Shown here: positions 25,650 to 32,507 of the stretch, piece after piece
How positions within the stretch are numbered: position 1 is the stretch's first letter
Layout: every line of letters starts with the position of its first letter
Source of the DNA: an uncultured Verrucomicrobia subdivision 3 bacterium
GTDB lineage: Bacteria; Verrucomicrobiota; Verrucomicrobiia; Limisphaerales; UBA11358
NCBI GenBank assembly: GCA_903850425.1
Contig: CAINLR010000126.1
Span: forward strand, 1 to 47,466
Direction of reading: 5' to 3'
Length of the DNA stretch: 47,466 nt
Notes under the pieces: model-generated
What the model was told of the DNA's origin: nothing
Seen by the model: the letters and a program-made list of their open reading frames with translations, nothing else
Databases searched by the model: none
Position numbers and translations under genes: made by a program

Positions 25650-26128
25650 TTCTTCTTCGCCCGGCGTTTCACGGATTGCGTCGCGGCCAGCGCGTCGCGC
25701 AGGACGGGAATCGTCAGCTTGTCCTTGGCGCGGTTCGCGGCGATTTTGCTGGCGAGAATCCGTTCCAGCGAGAGCACCTTCAGTTTTTGCCGCCCCAGCG
25801 AAATATCCACGCAGTTTTTGATTTCATCGGCAAATACTCCCAAGCCGTCCATGCGGATTACAATGTCGAACAATTCCGCGCCCGCGCCCGCGAGCATCGG
25901 CGGATTGAAGTTGCTCGGAGGAACATACGCCGCGCCGACTTCCTGCAACGCGCGGGAGATTTTCAGCTCGCCAAGATTTTCAAACCAAAGGTCAACGTCC
26001 TGGGTGACGACGGGCGCGCCTTGCAGCGTGGCGGCGGAAAGGCCGACAACCATGAACCGCACCTTGCGTTTCAGCAAGACTTGCAGCAGGCGGAGTTCAC
26101 TTTCTGCAAACGGCAGTGGCGCGGCCAC
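25646..26128 (-). CDS. Nucleotidyltransferase-fold protein (MNT/AbiEii-like candidate)
   Basis: 160 residues with a nucleotidyltransferase core: FMVVGLSAATLQG (25-37) followed by VTQDVDLWF (41-49), where the DxD of the metal site is Asp44 and Asp46. The later stretch VLSLERILASKIAANRAKDK resembles the C-terminal helix of the AbiEii/DUF6036-type proteins. Such proteins serve as toxins, antitoxins or resistance enzymes; which one applies here is unknown. It overlaps the upstream 69-residue gene by 32 bp and its stop overlaps the ubiD fragment, so it belongs to a compact two-gene module wedged between the real ubiD 3' end and a copied ubiD 3' end. Confidence 0.78.
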   Translation of the reverse strand: MAAPLPFAESELRLLQVLLKRKVRFMVVGLSAATLQGAPVVTQDVDLWFENLGELKISRALQEVGAAYVPPSNFNPPMLAGAGAELFDIVIRMDGLGVFADEIKNCVDISLGRQKLKVLSLERILASKIAANRAKDKLTIPVLRDALAATQSVKRRAKKK

Positions 26129-26306
26129 GGATTAAGCTCCTTTGTAAGCGTTCCAACGGGGGTTGCTCCAGCAGAATCAAGGTGTGCCGGATGTTGTCGG
26201 GATTGGCGTGCGGATGCGCGGCCAGAATTTTGCCAACGCGCATCATCAGCCGACGCGCCCAGCGGCCAGCCTTGGCGGGATCAATTGGTTGCACGCGTTT
26301 TTTCAT
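26097..26306 (-). CDS. Small basic protein paired with the nucleotidyltransferase
   Basis: 69 residues, strongly basic (MKKRVQPIDPAKAGRWARRL...). It has no known domain, and helices with an Arg-rich tail (LQRSLIRGRATAVCRK). It overlaps the nucleotidyltransferase gene by 32 bp, so the two are likely co-expressed, in the order expected for a toxin-antitoxin-like pair. Which partner would be the antitoxin cannot be told from the sequence. Confidence 0.55.
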   Translation of the reverse strand: MKKRVQPIDPAKAGRWARRLMMRVGKILAAHPHANPDNIRHTLILLEQPPLERLQRSLIRGRATAVCRK

Positions 26307-26333
26307 TCGAGCAGTGGGAGTTTAAGCTTTTCC

Positions 26334-27962
26334 TCAAGGCTTGTCACCGGCATTTCCAAACAGGGAATTGATTTTCGCCTTCACGCTTTCATCCATCTTG
26401 ATGAGCGGCGGCCACGCGCGTTTGAAACCTTCGCCGGGAATTTTCTTTGTCGCGTCAAAACCCATTTTGCTGCCGCTGGCGATTTCACTGGTGGCGTGGT
26501 CGAGCACGTCGGACGGGCCTTTGGTGAAAATGCTGTCGCGCTGCGGATCGGTGTTGGCCGTGAGATGGAACAGCACTTCGCTGGTGTTGTGGACGTTCAC
26601 GCCGGCGTCCACCACCACGATGTATTTCGTGAACATCATCTGCCCCATGCCCCAGAGTCCGTGCATGATCTTGTAGGCCTGCATCGGGTAGGTCTTCTTG
26701 ATGCTGACGAACACGAGGTTGTGGAACACGCCTTCCGCCGGCAGCGCGATGTCCACGATCTCGGGAAAATTCATTTTGAAGATCGGCAGAAATAATTTCA
26801 CGCTCGCGCCGCCGATGTAAAAATCTTCCATCGGCGGAATGCCGACAATCGTCGCCGGATACACCGCATCCTTGCGATGTGTGATGGCCGTGATGTGAAA
26901 CACCGGATACGGCTCGGGCAAAGTGTAATAACCGGTGTGATCGCCGAACGGCCCTTCGTCGCGCAACGGCTCGGTCGGGTCAATGTAACCTTCGATGACG
27001 AAATCGGCATTGGCGGGAACTTCCAGATCGTTCGTTTCGCATTTGATCATCTCGACGGATTTTTTGCGGAGATAACCGGCGAGCAGAAATTCATCCAGTC
27101 CGTCCGGCAACGGCGCAGTGGCGGCGAAGGGAAACATCGGGTCGCCGCCGATGAAAATGGCGACGGGCATCCGCTCGCCCTTTTCGTAATAGCGACGGCC
27201 ATGGCGCGCGGCGACTTTCTGCAACTGCCAGTGCATGCCGGTGGTTTTGTCGTCGTAAATCTGGATGCGATACATGCCGAGATTGCGCTCGCCGGTGTCC
27301 GGGTCGCGCGTGACGACGCAGGGGAGCGTGATAAAACGTCCACCGTCGAGCGGCCAGCATTTGAGGATGGGCAAATTCAGAAGTGTGGGGAGCACACGCG
27401 TCTCGCGTGTGGTTGTCGGCGTCGCGCCGACAACTTGTTTGTCTGACGAAGTGTTTCCGGCGAGGACGCCGGAAACCGCAGGCGAGACGCCCGCGCTCCC
27501 CAGAATATCCGGCGCACCCGGCCACGGCTCTTTGCGCGAAGCCGGTGCTTCGTATTTGTGGATTACATCTTTGCACGAACCGCTCTTCACCGTCTTTGGT
27601 TTCGCGTGGCGCAAATCCAGCGCGAGCGAGAGCAGCTTGATGGCTTCCTTGAAACTCGTCGGCGGCTTGGCTTTCATCAGCGCGCCGAGTTCGTTCGCCA
27701 CTTCGTCCACGGACTCCGCGCCCATGCTCATGGCCATGCGTTTGTGCGAGCCAAGCGTGTTGATGGCCACCGGAAATGGCGAGACGACGCCATTGACGGT
27801 GGGCTTTTCGAACAGCAGCGCCTTGCCGCCGCCGGGCAGTTTCATTTCGCGGTCGGCGATCTCGGTGATCTCGAGTTCGGTGGCGACGGGCTGGGAAATG
27901 CGTTTGAGTTCGCCCGCCCGGTCGAGCGCGTTGACAAAATCGCGGAAGGAATCAAAAGCCAT
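26334..27962 (-). CDS. ubiD: UbiD family decarboxylase with in-frame 39-residue repeat insertion
   Basis: Prenylated-FMN-dependent decarboxylase of 542 residues; E. coli UbiD is 497. It acts on hydroxybenzoate- or naphthoate-type precursors of quinones, or on other aromatic acids. The N-terminus (MAFDSFRDFVNALDRAGELKR), GGGKALLFE, GMYRIQIYDDKTTGMHWQ, EGPFGDHTGYYT and the C-terminal KIPGEGFKRAWPP fit the family. Residues 154-192 (LGSAGVSPAVSG...RETRVLP) are not part of the family; they are encoded by a 117-bp palindromic element at 27386-27502 just before the conserved LPILKCWPLDGG. This insert is exactly 39 codons. The gene is flanked on both sides by partial ubiD-end copies (25527-25649 and 28809-28922). 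The quinone pathway is not determined by the window. Confidence 0.93.
   Translation of the reverse strand: MAFDSFRDFVNALDRAGELKRISQPVATELEITEIADREMKLPGGGKALLFEKPTVNGVVSPFPVAINTLGSHKRMAMSMGAESVDEVANELGALMKAKPPTSFKEAIKLLSLALDLRHAKPKTVKSGSCKDVIHKYEAPASRKEPWPGAPDILGSAGVSPAVSGVLAGNTSSDKQVVGATPTTTRETRVLPTLLNLPILKCWPLDGGRFITLPCVVTRDPDTGERNLGMYRIQIYDDKTTGMHWQLQKVAARHGRRYYEKGERMPVAIFIGGDPMFPFAATAPLPDGLDEFLLAGYLRKKSVEMIKCETNDLEVPANADFVIEGYIDPTEPLRDEGPFGDHTGYYTLPEPYPVFHITAITHRKDAVYPATIVGIPPMEDFYIGGASVKLFLPIFKMNFPEIVDIALPAEGVFHNLVFVSIKKTYPMQAYKIMHGLWGMGQMMFTKYIVVVDAGVNVHNTSEVLFHLTANTDPQRDSIFTKGPSDVLDHATSEIASGSKMGFDATKKIPGEGFKRAWPPLIKMDESVKAKINSLFGNAGDKP
27386..27502. repeat. In-frame palindromic element inside ubiD (117 bp)
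   Basis: Outer arms TGTGGGGAGCACACGCGTCT and, as complement at the other end, TGGGGAGCGCGGGCGTCTCG. Two perfect inner hairpins: GTTGTCGGC-GTCGC-GCCGACAAC (27412-27434) and GTTTCCGGCG-AGGA-CGCCGGAAAC (27453-27476). At 117 bp it equals 39 codons and has no stop in the ubiD frame. Confidence 0.88.
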
Positions 27963-28032
27963 ATGTCCGCGAAGCTAACTGAAAAACGCAGGCCGGGCAA
28001 TGCGGGGGAAACCTTTTTGGGAACAAGCCGGA

Positions 28033-28491
28033 TTACTTCAAGGCCAGATTTTCCTCGGCGGTGAGGGGCGGCCACACTTTTAGTTTTTGCGTGGCAGCGA
28101 GCACCCGCTGATAACTGCGGGTGTCGAACGAGACAAAGGTTTTGAAATTGCCCGTGACGGCGGCGGCGACATGCAGGGCGTCCAGCGACCGGAGTTTTTT
28201 CCAACGTGGACAAAAGTTGATGATTAATCCAGCCGCGCGCTTCGCAACAAGATCGGCTTCCAATTCCAGCGGGTAAAGTTTTTTGCCGCCAGCCACATCC
28301 TCCTTGACCCAGTCCCAAAGTTTTTCGGCGTTTTCGGGATGGCTCGTCCAGAAGGCTTTCGCCAGTTCTGGCCAGTGCAGAAAAACCAGCGGCAGGCGCG
28401 GGTGATTGGCTTCAATAAATTTTCGTGCCGCCGCCGTGTTCGCATCCAAGCCGTAGGCGGACGCAATGAAACTGGTGTCGGCGTAGATCAT
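28033..28491 (-). CDS. PIN-domain protein, VapC-like toxin
   Basis: 152 residues with a PIN nuclease fold: MIYADTSFIASAYG (Asp5), PELAKAFW (Glu42), SLDALHVAAA (Asp104) and FVSFDTRSY (Asp123), the acidic residues expected to hold the catalytic metal. VapC toxins cleave RNA, often tRNA or rRNA. The start at 28491 overlaps the antitoxin-like gene's stop (ATGA), the normal vapBC layout. The frame extends upstream to 28569 without support. It ends 70 bp before the ubiD start. Confidence 0.9.
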   Translation of the reverse strand: MIYADTSFIASAYGLDANTAAARKFIEANHPRLPLVFLHWPELAKAFWTSHPENAEKLWDWVKEDVAGGKKLYPLELEADLVAKRAAGLIINFCPRWKKLRSLDALHVAAAVTGNFKTFVSFDTRSYQRVLAATQKLKVWPPLTAEENLALK

Positions 28492-28724
28492 CGCTCGCCG
28501 GATTCCTCGCGCAGTTCGGCCACGGTTTTGCGCGCGGGTTTGAGGTGCAGGGCTTTGCTCTTTTTCCAATGGTTGTCCCAGGTTTCCGGCTCGGGTGCGG
28601 CGGCGGCCTCCACCACGAGTCGTTGCAGGAACGAGTAGATGGTTTCGCCCCGTTCGCGGGCGGCAATTTCAAACTGCTGGGCAACTTTGTCGTCAACGCG
28701 TGTTTGCAGAAGTGTCATACACAT
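28488..28724 (-). CDS. Antitoxin-like protein of the PIN module
   Basis: 78 residues, preceding and overlapping the PIN gene by 4 bp. The N-terminal part (MTLLQTRVDDKVAQQFEIAARERGETIYSFLQ... region) has the pattern of a ribbon-helix-helix antitoxin: a short beta strand then two helices. The C-terminal tail with WDNHWKKSK and charged residues would bind the toxin. The ATG at 28724 has GGGAAGA about 9 bases upstream; a second ATG lies 6 bp in. Autoregulation is expected from the family. Confidence 0.8.
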   Translation of the reverse strand: MCMTLLQTRVDDKVAQQFEIAARERGETIYSFLQRLVVEAAAAPEPETWDNHWKKSKALHLKPARKTVAELREESGER

Positions 28725-28808
28725 GACTGTAATCTTCCCGCATGAAATGTCAACCAGCGGCTCGCGCGGACGCTCGCCCCACCCACCCCAATCCGGCGGA
28801 TTTCGCCT

Positions 28809-28922
28809 TCACTCTGCGGCTGCGACTTCCGGTGCGGATGGCGGCGCGTTGGTGCCGCCGCGCCCGCTGACTTCGTGCCGGTCGAGTGCCTGGATGAAAT
28901 CACGACCGGAATCAAAAGCCAT
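28809..28922 (-). pseudogene. ubiD 5'-end-like remnant upstream of the PIN module
   Basis: A 37-codon frame starting MAFDSGRDFIQALDRHEV. The start matches UbiD (MAFDSFRDFVNALDRAGE), and the DNA around the start codon (28881-28930) is about 80% identical by eye to 27921-27970. Homology fades after about 15 residues, and a stop follows at 28809. It is the counterpart, at the opposite end, of the ubiD 3' copy at 25527-25649. Confidence 0.72.
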
Positions 28923-28967
28923 CTGCCCGCACAGCGATTGGAGCGTTGATAGTTGCCGGGAGCCAGT

Positions 28968-28993
28968 TTGAGCCGACTCACGTCAGCGGCGAC
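28968..28993. repeat. REP-like element of the GGCTCAA family next to tyrS
   Basis: TTGAGCCGACTCACGTCAGC followed by GGCGAC closely resembles TTGAGCCGACCCACGTCGGC at 14123 in the U32 gene. This degraded copy ends 3 bp from the tyrS stop codon. Confidence 0.6.
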
Positions 28994-28995
28994 GA

Positions 28996-30273
28996 TTACT
29001 TGGCGGTGATGACGACGTAATTCTTTTTCCCTTTGCGCAGGAGAATGTGTTTGCCGAAGAGCAAATCGCTGGCGGCCACCGCCCGCGCCGCGCTGGCTTC
29101 GCGGACATTGTTGATATTCACGCCGCCGCCTTCGATGTCTTTTCGCGCCTGGCCTTTGGAGGGACACAAGCCGGCGTGAACCAACAGTTCCACCAGCGGC
29201 AGGCCCGCGCCGTCCAGGGTGGCGCGCGCCATTTCCTTCGTCGGCACTTCGCCCACGATTTCATTGAAGGTGCTTTCGGCCACGTCTTTCAATTCGCCGC
29301 CGAATAAAATTTCGCTTGCGCGCACGGCTTCCGTCGTCGCCTGCGCCCCGTGAATCAAATCGGTGGCAAATTTCGCCAGCGCCTTGTGGGCAATTCGCGG
29401 GCCGGGATTTTCCGCGTGCTGCTTTTCCAGCGCCGCGATTTCTTCCGGTGCCAGAAACGTGAAGAATTTCAAGTAGCGGATGACATCGCGGTCGTCGGTG
29501 TTGATCCAGAACTGGTAAAATTTATAGACGCTCGTGCGTTTCGGATCGAGCCAGATGGCCCCGGCGGCGGTCTTGCCAAACTTGGAGCCGTCGGTATTGG
29601 TGATCAGCGGCAGGGTGAGGCCAAAGACGTGGCGGCCCAGTTTCTTGCGCGTGAGTTCGATGCCCGCCGTGATGTTGCCCCATTGGTCGCTGCCGCCGAT
29701 CTGCAGTTCGCAATGCTGCTCGCGGCACAACACCATGAAATCGAAAGCCTGCAGCAGCATGTAGCTGAATTCGGTGTAGCTGATGCCGACCTCGCGGTCT
29801 TCCATCCGCGCCCGGACGGATTCCTTGGCGACCATCTGATTGACGGAAAAATGTTTGCCGATGTCGCGCAAGAATTCGAGGAACGATATCCCCGTGGTCC
29901 ACGCGGCGTTGTCCAGGAGCCGCGCGGGATTTTGTTGCGTTTCAAAATCGAGCAGTTTGGCGAGCTGCACTTTCACGCTGGCGATATTGTGATCCAGCAG
30001 TTCCTTGGTCAGCAACTGGCGCTCGGCCGTCTTGCCGCTGGGATCGCCGATGCTGCCGGTCGCGCCGCCCGCGACGGCGATCGGATGATGGCCGAGCAGT
30101 TGAAAGCGGCGCAGCGCGAGGAGCGGCACGAGATTGCCAACGTGCAGGCTGTCGGCGGTTGGATCGAAGCCGCAGTAAAGCGTGATCGGCGCAGAAATTT
30201 TTTTGGTCAATTCCGCCGTGTCGGTGCAATCAGCGACCAGGCCGCGCCATTGTAATTCTTCAAGAATGCTCAC
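28996..30273 (-). CDS. tyrS: Tyrosyl-tRNA synthetase
   Basis: Class I aminoacyl-tRNA synthetase attaching tyrosine to tRNA-Tyr in the cytoplasm, 425 residues, normal for TyrRS. It has the HIGH-type motif HVGN (44-47), the conserved catalytic stretch GDPSGKTAERQLLT, the tyrosine pocket YMLLQAFD (171-178) and GGSDQWGN (193-200), and the KMSKS-type motif KFGKT (231-235). A C-terminal S4 RNA-binding domain covers about 358-420 (LVHAGLCPSKGQARKDIEGG). The KFGKT form is known in bacterial TyrRS. It probably forms its own transcription unit. Confidence 0.97.
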   Translation of the reverse strand: MSILEELQWRGLVADCTDTAELTKKISAPITLYCGFDPTADSLHVGNLVPLLALRRFQLLGHHPIAVAGGATGSIGDPSGKTAERQLLTKELLDHNIASVKVQLAKLLDFETQQNPARLLDNAAWTTGISFLEFLRDIGKHFSVNQMVAKESVRARMEDREVGISYTEFSYMLLQAFDFMVLCREQHCELQIGGSDQWGNITAGIELTRKKLGRHVFGLTLPLITNTDGSKFGKTAAGAIWLDPKRTSVYKFYQFWINTDDRDVIRYLKFFTFLAPEEIAALEKQHAENPGPRIAHKALAKFATDLIHGAQATTEAVRASEILFGGELKDVAESTFNEIVGEVPTKEMARATLDGAGLPLVELLVHAGLCPSKGQARKDIEGGGVNINNVREASAARAVAASDLLFGKHILLRKGKKNYVVITAK

Positions 30274-30467
30274 GCGGCCAGATTAAGTCGGCGGCGACCA
30301 AATGCCAATTTCCAATTATCACTCGGGCCATACCGTATCGGCGCGCGGCGTGAACACCGCGCACCGCCCACGCCAGCATCAGGTCGGCTTGTTTGACCGC
30401 CTCAATGGTTACGGTTTATCCGCGTCGCGGCGGTGGTTGTTCCCTCCGTTGGCTGGCTGGCGCGGCC

Positions 30468-30503
30468 AAAAAAACCGCCGGAACGATTGCCGTTCCGGCG
30501 GTT
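30468..30503 (-). terminator. Terminator of the fucose-permease-like gene
   Basis: 13-bp perfect stem AACCGCCGGAACG / CGTTCCGGCGGTT (30473-30485 and 30491-30503), loop ATTGC. On the minus strand it is followed by a run of seven T (30468-30474), 27 bp after the stop at 30530. Confidence 0.92.
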
Positions 30504-30529
30504 GCGGGGAGTTTGGCAGGCGTTGATCT

Positions 30530-31936
30530 TCAGTGGCCGTTCGCACCGCCGACGCCGTGGAGCGAATCCGCTTTGGCAAATTTCGGCCAGAAAAACGCGT
30601 AGAACGCCACAAACCCAAAGCACAGCGCCGGCACGATGAAGCCGCGGCACATGTTGGATTCGTCGGCGATGTAGCCCATCAGCTTCGGCAGCAGCGCGCC
30701 GCCCATGATGGCCATGACGATGAACGCCGAGGCTTTCTTGGTCTTGGCCCCGAGGCCGTAGATGCCCAGCGCAAAAATGGTCGGGAACATGATGGACATG
30801 AAGAAATAGCTGGCGAACACGCTGAACACCGAGACCCAACCGAGGTTCGCGAAAATCAGCAGGCAACAGAGAACATTCAACCCGCCGTAAAGTCCCAGCA
30901 CTTTGTGCGCGGAGAATTTTTTGAGCAAGCCCGCGCCGCTGATCCGTCCGAGCAGGAAGCAGCCAAATGCCACGGACGCCAGCGTGGACGCGCCCGCATC
31001 GCTCACATGCAACAGGCCGTCCTTGCCCGTTTCAAAGAGTGATTTCAGCGCGCCGCTGCCCCAACTCTCCGGGATGTGCGGCATCATGCTAAAACCGGTT
31101 TGGCGATCCGCCGTCATGCTGTTGATGAAAAAGCCAAAGATGCCCGCCTGCGCCGCCACGTAAAAAAACTGCGCCGCCACGCCCATCACGAAATGTGGGC
31201 ATTTGAGCAGCGAATGGGCAACGCCCGGCTGCGATTCGTCGAGATGAAAATCATCTTCGTTCTTAATGTCCGGCACATAGGACACCTTGAAAATCACCGC
31301 CAGCACGAGCACCACCACGGCGACCGCGACATAGGGCACAAAAATTTTCGGATCCTTGGAGTAGAAATATTGCGCGCCGATGATAGGGCCGAAAATCCAG
31401 CCGATGCCGTTGCAGGATTGCGCGAGGTTGATGCGCGCGGCCGCGAGCCGGGCCGGCCCCAGCACCGTGGTGTAGGGATTGGCGACCGTTTCCAAAAACG
31501 TCAACCCGGCCGCGATGACACAAACCCCGAGCAGGTAAGCCACAAACGCCATGGTGGCCGAAACTTTGCCCGCATGAGACGCCGCCTGGATGCTCGTGGC
31601 CGGGAGAAACCAAAAGCCGCCCACCGCCACCAGCAGCAGGCCGGCGATGATGCCGCCTTTCCAACCCCAGCGCCGCGCCAGCCAGCCGGCCGGCAGCGCC
31701 ATCAGAAAGTAACCCAGATAATGCGCGAACTGCACATTGGCCGACTGCGATTTGGTGAGGTTCAGCTCGTTCTGGAAATGTTTGTCCATCACGTCAATCA
31801 TGCCGTTGCAAACGCCCCACAGCAGAAACAGCGACGAGACGAGGCAGAAGGTGAACAGCATGTTCGTCCCGTCCGGCAGGTGGAACATGCCTTTTTTGAC
31901 GCCGCTGGAATCGGTGGATTGACTTGGTGTGCTCAT
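30530..31936 (-). CDS. FHS/FucP-type sugar:proton symporter (MFS)
   Basis: 12-helix major facilitator protein of 468 residues in the fucose-galactose-gluconate symporter branch. Typical features: FCLVSSLFLLWGVCNGMIDV in helix 1, FAHYLGYFLMALPAGWLARR around helix 2, FLETVANPYTTVLGP in helix 5 and RINLAQSCNGIGWIFGPIIG. FucP carries proton-coupled sugars such as L-fucose and rhamnose-like substrates. The frame opens at 31987; I use the ATG at 31936 (MSTPSQSTDSSG). It is divergently transcribed from the GH106 rhamnosidase gene, so it may import the released deoxy-sugar. Terminator at 30468. Confidence 0.88.
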   Translation of the reverse strand: MSTPSQSTDSSGVKKGMFHLPDGTNMLFTFCLVSSLFLLWGVCNGMIDVMDKHFQNELNLTKSQSANVQFAHYLGYFLMALPAGWLARRWGWKGGIIAGLLLVAVGGFWFLPATSIQAASHAGKVSATMAFVAYLLGVCVIAAGLTFLETVANPYTTVLGPARLAAARINLAQSCNGIGWIFGPIIGAQYFYSKDPKIFVPYVAVAVVVLVLAVIFKVSYVPDIKNEDDFHLDESQPGVAHSLLKCPHFVMGVAAQFFYVAAQAGIFGFFINSMTADRQTGFSMMPHIPESWGSGALKSLFETGKDGLLHVSDAGASTLASVAFGCFLLGRISGAGLLKKFSAHKVLGLYGGLNVLCCLLIFANLGWVSVFSVFASYFFMSIMFPTIFALGIYGLGAKTKKASAFIVMAIMGGALLPKLMGYIADESNMCRGFIVPALCFGFVAFYAFFWPKFAKADSLHGVGGANGH

Positions 31937-32042
31937 GAGTGGTTTTGGATTATCGTGGGAGTCTTTAGAAATGTGGTGGCAGGTCAAGTTTCAATTACAG
32001 TTTGGACCTTGATTGGGCGCTTCTCACTTTTCTGCAACCTCG

Positions 32043-32190
32043 CATTAGCACCGGGCTGAAGCCCGGTGGACGCCGGCAGTCCGGCCTCAAGCCGTTTCAA
32101 CGGCTGGGCGGCTGCGGGTGGTGGAAAACGGTTGAAACCGTTGCGGCTTTCTCCGCGCACGCTTCACCCGGCTGAAGCCGGGTGCTAATG
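32043..32190. repeat. REPIN-like element, CATTAGCACC family
   Basis: Arms CATTAGCACCGGGCTGAAGC (from 32043) and complement CATTAGCACCCGGCTTCAGC (arm 32165-32190), about 96 bp apart. Each arm itself folds as a hairpin (CACCGGGC...GCCCGGTG). Between them GCCGTTTCAACGGC and AACGGTTGAAACCGTT form extra small palindromes. It lies in the divergent promoter region of the MFS and GH106 genes. Confidence 0.88.
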
Positions 32191-32507
32191 AGAAATATGG
32201 CCTGGCCTGAAAGTGCGAGGCACCCAAGTTGGCAAAGATTCAAACCTGCGTTTTTCAAATTGCTGCCGAGGAAGCAATGGCAGGCGTGGCGCAAGCCTGG
32301 TGGATCAGGTCGCGCTGTGACCCGATTTGCCCGCGCCGCGCGCTTGAGGCATGGAAGTGGTGAGACCACGATAGCTTCCGTCGCCTGATACTGCGCTCGG
32401 CGACGGCATGGGCCGCCGCGCGACCAAGGCCGCCAAGCCGCGCGCATCGCCAGAAATTGTTACACTCTCCGCTTGCGCAACAATTCTCCCTCCGTGTTAA
32501 TGGAAAC
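32191..32507. other. Divergent intergenic region, no gene recognised
   Basis: About 320 bp upstream of the GH106 gene with no convincing ORF. It must hold the GH106 promoter, but no good sigma-70 boxes stand out. Confidence 0.4.

Noticed and set aside
25646-26306. Integrative element with integrase targeting ubiD
   Set aside because: Direct repeats of the ubiD 3' end fit an att-site idea, but no integrase or recombinase gene is present between them.
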